DNA of 64,000 bases from Halisarca cf. caerulea (Eukaryota > Porifera > Demospongiae > Chondrillida > Halisarcidae), in contig CAUJGJ010000263.1 of assembly GCA_963170055.1 (NCBI GenBank), positions 1,861,400 to 1,925,399 on the forward strand. Reading direction: 5' to 3'. Position numbers and translations under genes: made by a program. This document shows, one piece after another, positions 1 to 9,250 of this stretch; position 1 is the stretch's first letter; each line of letters starts with the position of its first letter. Below the pieces are notes generated by a model, which was given only the letters and a program-made list of their open reading frames with translations, made no database searches and was not told the origin of the DNA.

Positions 1-1818
1 TTCCAGAGTGGATCTCAAATGTAAACACAACCGTAAGAGTATCTGCAGGGTTAGCTTCCAAAACTTGTGCACCAAAGGAGGCAAAAATACTCCATCTTTC
101 CAGGAGGTTTGTAATCCTTTCCATGCAGTGCTGAAAACACACAACTCCCACTCTCCCTCTGTGCCTGTACAGGAGAAAACTGATTGAAGAACATCAGGCA
201 AAATAAGAGGAAACAAAACAAGTACATTTTTCAAGTGGAGACGTGAGAATGTGTTCCAACTCCCCAGCAATTTCTTGAAATCTGCAATGACCAATTGAAA
301 GTATATTAAATACAGTTGATACAGCACATGATAAAGAAAGTTAACCTAATTTGGAAGTACACGGGAAGTGTCCACTTGCTCATAAAACAGGAATATGATG
401 AGTGCGATCTAAACAGCCTTACACGCTGTTCTGTCCCACACAGCACTTCCATGTCCTCCAGAAAAGTATTGGCAACTGTGAAATTCTGGAAAGTGGTAAC
501 AATGAACATGTACCAACAGTCCCAATGCAGTTTAAGAGTACACAAGATTACCTTGTAAAAGGTATCAGGATTTCCCGGAGCAAACACAACTGGTGCTCTC
601 TTCTCCAGACCGGAGACTACCTCTGGCCAAACAGAGTTCACGAGAAAGTCATATCCACCAAGTGGCTTGACACGACCCAGTCTTTTGTCTTCCTGGACAA
701 CACCCTCTGTGACCCCTTGGAGAATGGCACATCTTGAGTGGACAAAACCTAGTATTCTGTCAAACATCTTTTTCACTCCATCTTCTCCGAATTGGACAGA
801 TGAAATTACCTAATAAAATCCAAATTAAGTCTGTGCATAAGTGTAGTATATATATATATATATATATACCTATAAGTGCTGTTTTGATTGATTTTAATTT
901 GTGCACAAATTCACTTGGTGGGTATCTACAGCCTAGATAATGCTTGGCAAAAGCATGCCTTTGTGATTTGCAAAACAAAGCCAGTCCATCCTTTGACCCT
1001 ATGCTTTGACACAGCAATTTACCTCTTCCACACAAGGTCTGACAAATACTGTCCTGAAGACATCCTCTGCTATTTTCTGCTGATTGATGGTGGAGTAAGT
1101 GTGAAGACAGTTGTAGAGTCTTACACGATCCACCTCTCTTAGTCCACTGCAAAAGACTTGTTCCAGAGACGAATATAGGACGTCAGTTATATGCTGTATT
1201 CTCTGTGACAAAGACCAGGACATTCATGCATTACCTGTAATGGTTCATACCCAACACACTTCAATACTAGCTAACAGAGCAAATTCTGCACTAGAATACT
1301 ATAGCTGTCAAAATATACAAGGGCTTGTACGTTTGAACATACCGGAAGCATTTCTTGAACTAGATCATCTCCCTGGGTTTCTGACACTAAGTACTGAAGA
1401 TGGTTAAACTCAACAGCCACTCTCAACATAGATATCTCCTTTGGGACTTGAGTGTCAGCCTCATTCCTGTTGTCAATGTTCATTAGACCCTCAACAGACT
1501 CAACACAGTCTATAACATCAACTAAAAGTTCCAAATGTACCTAGGGACATCAAACATTGATGGAGTTGAGATTTCATCTGACCACAATGCAATCAACAAC
1601 CTTCTCCATCTGCAAAGACTTTCTCTCCTTCAGTTGCCTGCTTACTTCAAGTAAAACACTTCGCATGGCTAGTTGCATCATCTACAGGTAGTAACAAGAT
1701 TGTACTAGATTGCAGACTCATTGTCCAGTAGTATTGTACACATAATATCTAACAAACACTGACAAAGATACAAGTCACTTGATACCACGACAATAGCAGT
1801 GTGAGATGTGCCTGTGCC

Positions 1819-1889
<71 letters not shown>

Positions 1890-2377
1890 TGTCTGTAATA
1901 CTCTCCACTCATCAAATTCGGGAGATAACAACATCAACACGTGTACAAAGCATCGGTTCGGGGTGCATACCACAGAAATACACGGGATAAGCACGGTCTT
2001 CAGACAACCACCATCTGTACAAGTTGGCTTACATATACATCTTTGTTCACTTGTTGTAGGGGCAGAGAGACCTTCGATATAGCTCTTTCTAAACCAACCT
2101 ATATTGTTTGTGGAACATAAGTTACCCACTCTTAAAGTTAGAACCTATAATACCAAGTCCTCACCAGTTTCGATGATAAGGTAACGAAGTCGCTGTAGTC
2201 GTTATTAATCAATTCGATCATTGCTGATTTCAAATACTTAAAATAAGACTCTAGATCTGTCCTCAAATCCTCTACGCTAACTCGTTTTCTGCAATCGTTT
2301 ACAAACTTTTCCACGCTGAAGTGTTCTTCTCGAAATTCAGAGCCGGAAAAAGAGTGGGCATACCATCCATCCTCCAT
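1..2377 (-). CDS. COG2: COG2, conserved oligomeric Golgi complex subunit 2 (5' nine exons; 3' part outside window)
   Basis: COG2 belongs to lobe A of the COG vesicle-tethering complex, a peripheral Golgi complex needed for retrograde transport and glycosylation-enzyme recycling. Nine exons with GT-AG borders join in phase: 2165-2377, 2033-2098, 1601-1681, 1343-1540, 1023-1202, 552-809, 346-485, 226-281 and 1-164. They give about 452 residues; the animal protein is about 740, so the C-terminal part is missing. Recognisable blocks in order are the N-terminal FVNDCRKRV and SAMIELINNDYSDFV, then AVEFNHLQYL, GYDFLVNSVWPEVV, KWTLPVYFQIR and FLPPLVHKFWKLTLQ, all collinear with animal COG2. I chose the ATG at 2377 because the conserved part starts soon after it; an in-frame ATG at 2458 would add 27 residues. 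Introns are 54 to about 350 bp. The exon 3 donor (after 1601) is the weakest call. The gene starts about 400 bp from, and divergent to, the IL-17-like gene. Confidence 0.95.
24..24. other. Left window edge inside a COG2 exon
   Basis: The COG2 frame is open on the minus strand through the left edge of the window, so no 3' splice or stop signal of that exon is assigned here. Confidence 0.6.
848..868. repeat. (TA)n microsatellite
   Basis: A short uninterrupted TA run in the COG2 intron between exons 552-809 and 1023-1202. Confidence 0.9.
1821..1888. repeat. (TG)n microsatellite, about 34 units
   Basis: An uninterrupted TG run of 68 bp inside the COG2 intron between exons 1601-1681 and 2033-2098. 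It opens long CV- or TH-repeating frames on both strands, which are not genes. Confidence 0.98.
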
Positions 2378-2773
2378 GTTGGATGGGTCTAGCAGGCCAG
2401 ACACGTGCCGACCGAGGGAATACCACGACCGTTCCACCATGGACCACAGACGTACCATGCATAGGTCTTACCATTACTGGTTAGCTTTTCGAATTCTAAC
2501 GTCAATATGATCGGTGATCGTTCCTCGGCCCCACTACGTATACATCTTCCCCAAACTTTTCATTGGGAAGGAAAAAAATGGCGGCCAGCGGATGGAGCTA
2601 CTTGCGAGACTACATTCCGTACGTTTTTAGCTCAAATTACCAAACTACTTTTAGCAAAATAGCATCAGTGCGGATATCTAATGTTCTTATAAATTGACCC
2701 ATCTGTCTGGAACTGCTAGTGAACGTTTCAATCTATTTAGGTGAATTCAGTCTAGATTTGCTTATTTTGCAAC
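2378..2773. promoter_or_regulatory. Divergent intergenic region between COG2 and the IL-17-like gene
   Basis: Only about 396 bp separate the two start codons, so the two genes probably share a bidirectional promoter region. At 2574-2588 a run of A is followed by ATGGCGGCC, which matches the core of the YY1 site (ATGGCGGC). The same ATG (2578) opens a 39-codon frame to 2697 beginning MAASGWSYLRDYIP, with a good splice donor (CC then GTACGT) at 2619. It could be a first exon of an unknown small gene or an upstream ORF. Joining it to the IL-17-like frame did not work with the acceptors I tried. No clear TATA box was seen. Confidence 0.5.
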
Positions 2774-3334
2774 ATGCTTTTGCTACTGGTGTTGATACCT
2801 TTTCTCATAGGAATGTCGTCAGTCGACTCCGCATCACTCCCAAGACAAAATGGGACAAAAGATTACATTAACTGCAGCAACAGAAGTGGAGTTGATGTCC
2901 ATCCCACACACAATCCTCAGGGAGATGGACCATCACAGGAAACTCAGCTAGCAGTCAACATAATTCCTGAGGGGAGGGATGAGGCTCTAAGATCATTGAT
3001 AGCAAGCAGTTTAGGCAGTCAGCATAAAAGCACTTCTTACACAAAGTGTAAACAGCAAGTTCCAGTACAAACCACATTCTCCAAAAGGAGCATTTGCAGC
3101 TGGACCTATGAATGCGATTATGATCCCAGACGAATTCCATCACACATATACCATTCTGTCTGCCCCGGTCACTCGGAATATATCAATGAAATGGAGTACC
3201 AGTGCAAGTCAATAAGGAATCCAATAAAAGTACTAAAGTTCAAAGAATGCGGTGAACAGGAAAACACCACATCAACTTGGGCTATGACAGACTATATAGT
3301 TAGGGTAGGATGTACTTTAATAGAAGTTCAATAG
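2774..3334 (+). CDS. IL-17-like secreted cystine-knot cytokine
   Basis: A single open frame of 186 residues. Residues 1-20 form a hydrophobic signal peptide with likely cleavage near Ala20. Residues 21-90 are a variable linker with N-glycosylation sequons at Asn26, Asn33 and Asn36. The C-terminal domain carries the IL-17 signature: Cys108-x-Trp110-x-Tyr112, Asp115, Asp117-Pro118, Arg120-Ile-Pro122, then Cys130, Cys144, the hydrophobic KVLKFKEC stretch to Cys159, and VGC180T near the end. Most IL-17 proteins end in a Cys-Thr-Cys pair. Here the second Cys is Leu182, so one knot disulphide must be lost or paired differently, possibly through Cys114, Cys159 or Cys92. IL-17 cytokines are secreted dimers that signal through IL-17R/SEFIR receptors in immune and epithelial responses. 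The gene is divergent from COG2 and convergent with LIN52. An upstream non-coding exon is possible, since an acceptor-like CTATTTAG lies near 2741. The fold assignment is strong; function in this animal is inferred. Confidence 0.88.
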   Translation: MLLLLVLIPFLIGMSSVDSASLPRQNGTKDYINCSNRSGVDVHPTHNPQGDGPSQETQLAVNIIPEGRDEALRSLIASSLGSQHKSTSYTKCKQQVPVQTTFSKRSICSWTYECDYDPRRIPSHIYHSVCPGHSEYINEMEYQCKSIRNPIKVLKFKECGEQENTTSTWAMTDYIVRVGCTLIEVQ

Positions 3335-3550
3335 TTGAATATTCCACACAAAAATTATTGACCTGTTTGAATGTTGATGCTTTATTTGTTAGTAAAATTA
3401 ATATAGACACTAAAGTTACAGCACAACTGAGGCACACAGTAGTCTGTTGCTATGCAACAGAACACAGAGTATATGGGGTTCACACAATACCAGTGTAGTA
3501 AAATGATTTTGCACGAATAACTGAGTTCGAGAGAGGGACAAAAGTTATAA
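3335..3550. other. Convergent 3' region between the IL-17-like gene and LIN52
   Basis: Both genes end here, about 216 bp apart. A minus-strand AATAAA (plus TTTATT at 3381-3386) would serve LIN52 polyadenylation. If used, the LIN52 3' UTR would run to within about 50 bp of the IL-17-like stop codon, making overlapping antisense 3' UTRs likely. No canonical AATAAA for the plus-strand gene was seen. Confidence 0.5.
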
Positions 3551-3907
3551 CTACACGTCCTTAAAGATGTCAAGACATTTAGTTCTTTGGATTTCCTTTG
3601 TCTCTTCTTGTTCTAGTTGATAACCCAGCTTTTTGAGCATTTTCACCTTTTCCTTGAGCTCTGTATTGCTCAGTATGCCTAATTCATGCAATAGTTTCTC
3701 GTCTGCATTGTCTTTCGAATGAGGTCCACTAGATATCCAGTACTTCGGTAGTTCAGGCGTACTTGGTAACATTACAGGATTCAAATCACCAAACAGCGAA
3801 TTTTCAGGCCACAGCAAAGGAGAATTTCTTTCTAGTTTTTCGTCCGAAACTAAATAGTCATCACTAAACTGAAGGCGAACATCCAGCCCACTGGCCTTAC
3901 CCGCCAT
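3551..3907 (-). CDS. LIN52: LIN52, MuvB/DREAM complex subunit
   Basis: A single-exon frame of 118 residues, close to the 116 of human LIN52. LIN52 bridges the MuvB core to the p130/p107 pocket proteins (DREAM, repression in quiescence) or to B-MYB (activation in G2/M). Residues 19-23 are LVSDE, the LxSxE variant of the LxCxE pocket-binding motif. Ser29-Pro30 lies where the DYRK1A-phosphorylated serine (Ser28 in human) sits, inside EKLERNSPLLWPE. The C-terminal half keeps the helix pattern LGILSN, LKEKVKMLKKLGYQLE and the conserved Glu-x-x-Arg-x-Lys tail. The start at 3907 (ATGGCGGG) is the first ATG upstream of the conserved part. It is convergent with the IL-17-like gene. Confidence 0.93.
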   Translation of the reverse strand: MAGKASGLDVRLQFSDDYLVSDEKLERNSPLLWPENSLFGDLNPVMLPSTPELPKYWISSGPHSKDNADEKLLHELGILSNTELKEKVKMLKKLGYQLEQEETKEIQRTKCLDIFKDV

Positions 3908-4766
3908 GTTTACGGATAGTCTCGCCTTCTTCTATGACGTTTTCGGAGGATCACGTGTCCCCCGGATTTGCCGTCCCGCCCAGACATGGGATCCATACAG
4001 AATCATACAAAGTTAGATAAAATAGAATTATGATCATGAATAAAATCAAACTGGTATAAACTTCTTCCCTGGCAAGGCCAGAGAGGAGCAACATTTGAAA
4101 AGCAAACCTGTTAAAACAGAATGGTGGCAGCTAGCAGTGTAAATTTGCATTGTGGTCTCATTGAACTTGCCATCACGTCTTCCACAGTCCTGCCCAGTTC
4201 AAAGTGTTGCTCCCGGTTACCATCTAGCATCCTTGTATTCAATGATTGTGGAGTTCTTCCTTTTCATTTTCTCAGTTCTTTACTTCTACTCCCCGTGGTG
4301 GTAGCTGTCTTCATTACCAAATACAACATTGTCAGTTAATGGCTTCCCAAGTAAAAATAAATACCTGATACCCGATGTGTGAAACCTATCATACCATACA
4401 ATAGGGACACTGGATAATCCTCAATAGTTATAGAACACTTTTGATTCCATAATTATCCTCCCCCCCTCCCCCCACCTTGTGAATACACACACTATATTTC
4501 GTACTGTACTTGTTATCTTGTGATGGGCTTACATGACATACTTTTCTTTTTGTACTTCTTAAGTTTTAACCCCCCCCCCCCCCCCCAAACAACTGTTATT
4601 GTACCAACTCAAGGCTACATCACTAGAATATGTCAGATCCTCAGCTCACATCATAGTTTACTCACCCCACGACCATGTGTCACATAATGGCTGAAAGGCA
4701 TTTTTAAAGGGTGTATAAAAACCATTAAAAATGGTAAATGGATGTAGGATTGACACAGCTCACTAG
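3908..4766. other. Gene-poor stretch upstream of LIN52
   Basis: Near LIN52 there is a palindromic E-box CACGTG at 3952-3957 and a half CRE (TGACGT) at 3935-3940, both plausible promoter elements. A C-rich tract lies at 4459-4475 and a near-pure poly-C run of about 17 at 4570-4586. A minus-strand open frame around 4130-4250 (MLDGNREQHFELGRTV and onward) could be a small exon, but I could not identify it or splice it to a neighbour. Confidence 0.4.
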
Positions 4767-5074
4767 TACAGACTGAGATTGATTGCATGGTATTTACAAC
4801 AGGTAGTTGCTATGTACAGTAGTTGGTTCACTTGCTCAGTAGCTGGTTGGTGCACCACACCCAAAACAATGCTAGGACCCCACATGGGGCCAATGCAGCA
4901 ATACAAACTCTGCAAGATAACTTGTATTGTTGTTAAGTACACCCATTACAGGCTTACTGCATATTCTCTAAAGATTTGTCACACCTAGTTTCACAAAAAT
5001 TTTCTTTGACAAGAAGTAGAATTTAGTATTGTTTTCCTAACTTTGAGAATGGCTTATGAAACTTTGGAGTCGTC
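4767..5074 (+). repeat. Duplicated 0.3-kb segment, copy 1 (carries a gene-like 5' end)
   Basis: Nearly identical to 9951-10275 with a few small indels. Both copies run from CAGACTGAGATTGATTGCAT to just after an ATG followed by an ETLES-coding stretch. In this copy the start codon at 5049 leads into MAYETLESS, and after 5074 the sequence becomes the 22-bp minisatellite. The open frame continues as repeated NVERE/TQCRE peptides to about 5294 and is probably not a functional gene. Confidence 0.8.
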
Positions 5075-5329
5075 AGTCTCAATGTGGAGAGAACACATAT
5101 TCAATGTAGAGAGGGAACACACCACTCAATGTCGAGAGAGAACACACACTCAATGTAGAGAGAGAACACACACTCAATGTAGAGTGGAAACACACCACTC
5201 AATGTGGAGAGAACACACACTCAATGTGGAGAGAACACACACTCAATACAGAGAACACACACTCAATGTAGAGAGAACACACCACTCAATGTAGAGAGAA
5301 CACACCACTCAATGTAGAGAGAACACACC
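5075..5329 (+). repeat. About 22-bp minisatellite, left block
   Basis: Tandem copies of a 20-25 bp unit with core TCAATGTAGAGAGAACACAC. Length varies through the number of AG and CA dinucleotides. The block stops abruptly at the left terminus of the inserted element at 5330 and resumes at about 6400. Confidence 0.92.
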
Positions 5330-6399
5330 CAGGGGTGAAAACTAACTTTTTCCTTCACTAGCCACCTGGGCTAGTGAAACCTAAAAGATACCAGCCCAAG
5401 TATCCATTTACTAGCCCAGTTGATATAGTCATTATTATGCTACTTAAATACTCGATAGCAACTAATGTATTCATGTACACTAGTGTCTATTGTGTGGTGT
5501 GATGTCTGTAAAGGGGATCTAAGATAACCATCAGGTTTATTCAGAAAAATAAGTAGTACAAGATTTCAGGACTGATCTAGACTTCATTGTCAGGCTCATT
5601 TAGGATGTTTGCTGAGACCATGTTCTTTGAGTCTTCAATATCATATAGCATCACCCCAATACTCACAGAACACCCACTCTATCTAGATACTTTTACCATG
5701 CACCCTTCCCTTATTTTCCTATATTTTTTGTGCTTTGCCTACAAATCAATGTAGGCAAGGCACAGAAAGGAGAGGGGCAATAGCGAGGTATAGTGAGGTA
5801 GCAGGTGGGGCCTTAAACAATTTTCTTGAGGGTCCTTTGTGCCACTCAAGTAGTTTCTGAATACAGTACATACATAGATTAGTCTGTTGCAATTGTGCGT
5901 GTGTGTTACAGGAATTCAAGTGAGGGAGGAGATTGGGGCAACTGGGTCCAAGGTCGGGGGGAGTGGCTATATACCCTCTTTAACCCTCCCCCTGCCCCCC
6001 ATAAAAGAAACCACAGTTGTCTTCTTTCCAAAAAATAACTGTGAGATTGAATGTTTTCCTGCAAGCCTTAGCCCCAGACTGAACACCACAGACCAATGAC
6101 GTCACAAGTGCCCAGGGCTTCTCTAAGGCAAAAATAGAAATATTCGGGACGCATTCAAGAACTACTTTGATAAAATTGATTACAGCCCTACTTTTGAAGG
6201 GTACTAATCCTAAGCTTCCTTCGTTGCAACTTAAGTAGCTGTACTTGAATTCTTTTCAAAGCTGGAGAACTTAGATCAGCCATGTTGTTGGAAAGGTAGT
6301 CTTACTGGCCACACAGGCGCCCATCTTTACTAGTTTTACTAGCCCATGGTAGAATATACTCGCCTCGGGCTGGCGGGCGAGTGTTAATTTTCACCCCTG
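5330..6399. mobile_element. Non-autonomous DNA transposon with terminal inverted repeats, inserted in the minisatellite
   Basis: The left end (5330) reads CAGGGGTGAAAACTAAC. The right end (reverse complement from 6399) reads CAGGGGTGAAAATTAAC, which matches at 16 of 17 positions. Subterminal hairpins follow: CACTAGCC paired with GGGCTAGTG near 5358-5383, and ACTCGCC paired with GGCGAGT near 6359-6383. The interior of about 1 kb has no convincing coding frame. The CAGGGG ends resemble hAT-type elements, but no clear 8-bp target duplication is visible, because the flanks are themselves repeats. The element splits a uniform minisatellite, so insertion came after the array formed. Confidence 0.8.
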
Positions 6400-7146
6400 T
6401 AAAGAGAACACACACTCAATGTAGAGAGAACACACACTCAACCTACAGAGAACACATCACCCAATGTAGAGAGAACACACACTCAACCTACAAAGAACAC
6501 ATCACCCAATGTAGAGAGAACACACACTCAACCTACAAAGAACACATCCGAGAGAGAAGAACACACACTCATTGTAGAGAAAACATCACTCAATGTAGAG
6601 AGAGAACACCACTCAATGTGGAGAGAACAACCACTCAATGTACAGAGAACACATCACTGTGGAGAGAATACTACTCAATGTACGGAGAGCACATCACTCA
6701 ATGCAGAGAGAACACATCACTCAATGTAGAGAGAACACACACTCAATGTGGAGGGAACACAACTCAATGTACGGAGAACACATCACTCAATGTAGAGAGA
6801 ACACACACTCAATGTGGAGGGAACACAACTCAATGTACGGAGAACACATCACTCAATGTAGAGAGAACACGGCCACTCAATGTAGAGTGAACACACACTC
6901 AATGTGGAGAGAACACACCACTCAATGTGGAGAGAACACACCACTCAATGTACAGCCGAGAACACCACTCAAAGTACAGAGAACACATCACTCAATGCAG
7001 AGAGAACACCACTCAATGTAGAGAGAACACTACTCAATATACAGAGAACACACTCAATGTACAGAGAACACATCACTCAATGTAGAGAGAACACAACACA
7101 CAATAATGTACAGAGAACACACACTCAATGGGGTTGGACACACTAG
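6400..7146 (+). repeat. About 22-bp minisatellite, right block
   Basis: A continuation of the same unit as 5075-5329, more diverse, with sub-variants ending CTACAGAG, TGTACGGAG and TGTGGAG. Some longer periods of about 64-67 bp recur (for example around 6720-6870), which indicates local higher-order duplication. Open frames across it encode only repeating TQCREN/SMWREH peptides. Confidence 0.92.
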
Positions 7147-7640
7147 TCTAAAGCTGCATGTGTATGCCCAGCAGTAAACTACTGCATTGTCTCACGTCTG
7201 CTGATCCAAAGTCACTTGATCCAATGTGCCCTTGGCGCTATAGAGGCAAGAAAACGTAAAAGTTTGTGAAAAGTCAAACAGTAGAGATCCATGTCAAACA
7301 GTCTCAAGAGCTAACTTGACAATTTGAAGGTAATCCAATCATATGCTTGTCAACTATCGTTCTTCTAGGCTGTTGAGAACACAAAACAAAATAGATTACT
7401 GTTTAAATACTAGATCCTAGAGGCATCACATTGCCCACTTTATGCCATAAGAGTATCTATGCTGTAACTTTTGCTAACTGTGTTTTAGTTTCCTAGCCAT
7501 TCTTGCCTGACTGTGACACACCCTGCAAGGACTCTGAGCATCAAGATAGTATAATCTATCGCCAGTACTGCATCGACGGGGCGTAGACATGTCTTCCTGT
7601 ACGCTAAGGGGTAGCCCCTCCATTTCACCAATTAATTAGA
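7147..7640. other. Unannotated intergenic stretch
   Basis: I see no convincing exon, repeat or RNA gene here. A small perfect dyad GGGGTAGCCCC lies at about 7608-7618. Confidence 0.4.
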
Positions 7641-7667
7641 TTGGCACACAAAGCGCGCCAAAACAAG

Positions 7668-7720
7668 ACAACAGCCAATCAGAATGCTCAACACAAAACG
7701 GAAGTAGAACTTTAGTATAA
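7668..7720 (+). promoter_or_regulatory. CCAAT plus TATA core promoter without a recognised gene
   Basis: AGCCAATCAG at about 7673-7682 is followed 35-40 bp later by TAGTATAAAAG at about 7713-7723, a textbook CCAAT/TATA spacing. The expected start would be near 7745. No downstream frame looks like a known protein. The transcript could be non-coding or belong to a retroelement. Confidence 0.5.
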
Positions 7721-7964
7721 AAGCTGCTGTCCTCGCCATTTTCCTTTGTGAGTAGTTGTCGTGTTGGTTGCAGGCTCCAATAGCGCTGAATTCAGAAAAG
7801 GGGTAACTCCGAACCCGGGTGACCAAACCGACCAGGCTACTACCTTGCGCCCATGCTGGCGGGATCTAGGAAGCCCGTAGTAGTCTCCCTTAAGGGGTCC
7901 TGGAGTAAGTCTTTGGTGCGGGGCGTTAAGAGTCAGCCGCATGGCGCTACTCACCAACCTTTTG

Positions 7965-8250
7965 TCGGTGTACGGTCGGAGCTTGCAGATTGGGTACGGT
8001 CCTTGCTCCTTAAAGACGCGGGAGTTGTGAGTTTGAGTTCGCCCTTGCAGTGTTGCTTGCCACATAGTCCTTTGGAGGCAGGTCCGCTTCATCGGAAGTG
8101 GGAAGGGCCTGTAAGTTACCGTTCTCTTCTCCACCTCTTTGCTGTCTAGTACCCAGCGGTGTGATGTAAGGCCCGTGAGACTTGCAGATCATCGCCCGGT
8201 TACGCGTATCGTATGTGTGCCGGTGTACGGTGTCAGTCGATGTACGGTCG
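7965..8250 (+). repeat. 0.28-kb direct duplication, copy 1
   Basis: It matches 8369-8655 with an offset of 402-404 bp and very few differences, from TCGGTGTACGGTCGGAGCTT through GCCGGTGTACGGTGTCAGTC. The short motif GTACGGTCGGAGCTTG also recurs a third time at about 8244, so the region is a nested tandem array. It carries no recognised coding sequence. Confidence 0.85.
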
Positions 8251-8368
8251 GAGCTTGTGATCGGGTGCGTCCTTGCTCCTAGCAGACATTTGGGAGGGTG
8301 TCTGAAAGTACCCAGCAGTGACGTGTCATCGCGCGGCTACACTTTGTGTGCCACAGTCGTTGTACGGG

Positions 8369-8655
8369 TCGGTGTACGGTCGGAGCTTGTGATTGGGTAC
8401 GTCCTTGCTCCTTAAAGACACGGGAGTTTTGAGTTTGAGTTCGCCCTTGCAGTGTTGCTTGCCACATAGTCCTTTGGAGGCAGGTCCGCTTCATTGGAAG
8501 TGGGAAGGGCCTGTAAGTTACCGTTCTCTTCTCCACCTCTTTGCTGTCTAGTACCCAGCGGTGTGATGTAAGGCCCGTGAGACTTGCAGATCATCGCCCG
8601 GTTACGCGTATCGTATGTGTGCCGGTGTACGGTGTCAGTCGATGTACGGTTTCAG
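8369..8655 (+). repeat. 0.28-kb direct duplication, copy 2
   Basis: The second copy of 7965-8250. The spacer between them (8251-8368) contains a partial, diverged version of the same motif. After 8655 the GTACGG motifs fade and the sequence becomes AT-rich. Confidence 0.85.
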
Positions 8656-9250
8656 TCGGTGTACGGTCCTAGCCAGTGACTGTGGCAAGTTTTTGCCTGA
8701 AGATTCCAGGGTAGTCTTGTGGACGATGTGCGACCTGTCTAATTGTGTTCTGGGAGAGGAACTGGTGTTGCAGCTGTTTCAGCAACTTTTGTTGGTTAGT
8801 ATTCAGTTGCTGATCCATACATGTGTACGTCATATCTAAGAATGAGAATACCTGGTCTTCGTAATTTTGTCAATTACAAAATTATATGTACGTAGTAAAT
8901 AATAATTTATAATAATTGCCTACCGAAGACATAAAATGGCTGTAATTGCTGTACACTTCCTTGGGTCATGTCCCTTTGTTTCTTTACTGTACCATGTCAT
9001 ATATTTCAGTATCTTTAGGAATCGCTTATTTCTTCATTGGATTCATCCATTAAGTCTTGTGTGTGCCTTAGCTGGTGGTGTACAGCCTTTTGAAATGCCT
9101 GAATAACCTGAAACTTGAATTTCAAATATATTCTTGATGATTGATTTGATTTTTATGATTTTTATAGAACCTGTGGCGGCAGCATGGTGGTGCTCGCTTT
9201 GTGGGGTAGCTGTGCAGTTGCAAGAGCTCAACACCAGTGGATGGGCATCC
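8656..9250. other. AT-rich unannotated stretch
   Basis: I see no gene. 8860-8935 is strongly AT-rich. Confidence 0.4.

Noticed and set aside
1705..2129. Cys-Val and Thr-His repeat frames
   Set aside because: Translations of the (TG)n microsatellite inside a COG2 intron.
4121..4339. 72-codon plus-strand frame
   Set aside because: No domain or start context; the opposite strand is equally open in short pieces.
5043..7146. Open frames with TQCREN/SMWREH repeats
   Set aside because: Minisatellite translation that changes frame with unit length; not a plausible protein.
7712..8594. Open frames of 60-140 codons around 7.7-8.6 kb, including duplicated ones on the minus strand
   Set aside because: They follow the 0.28-kb duplication, show no known domain, and overlap on both strands.
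7600..8840. tRNA or other Pol III gene
   Set aside because: No convincing pair of A and B boxes (no GGTTCGANTCC-type B box) was found.
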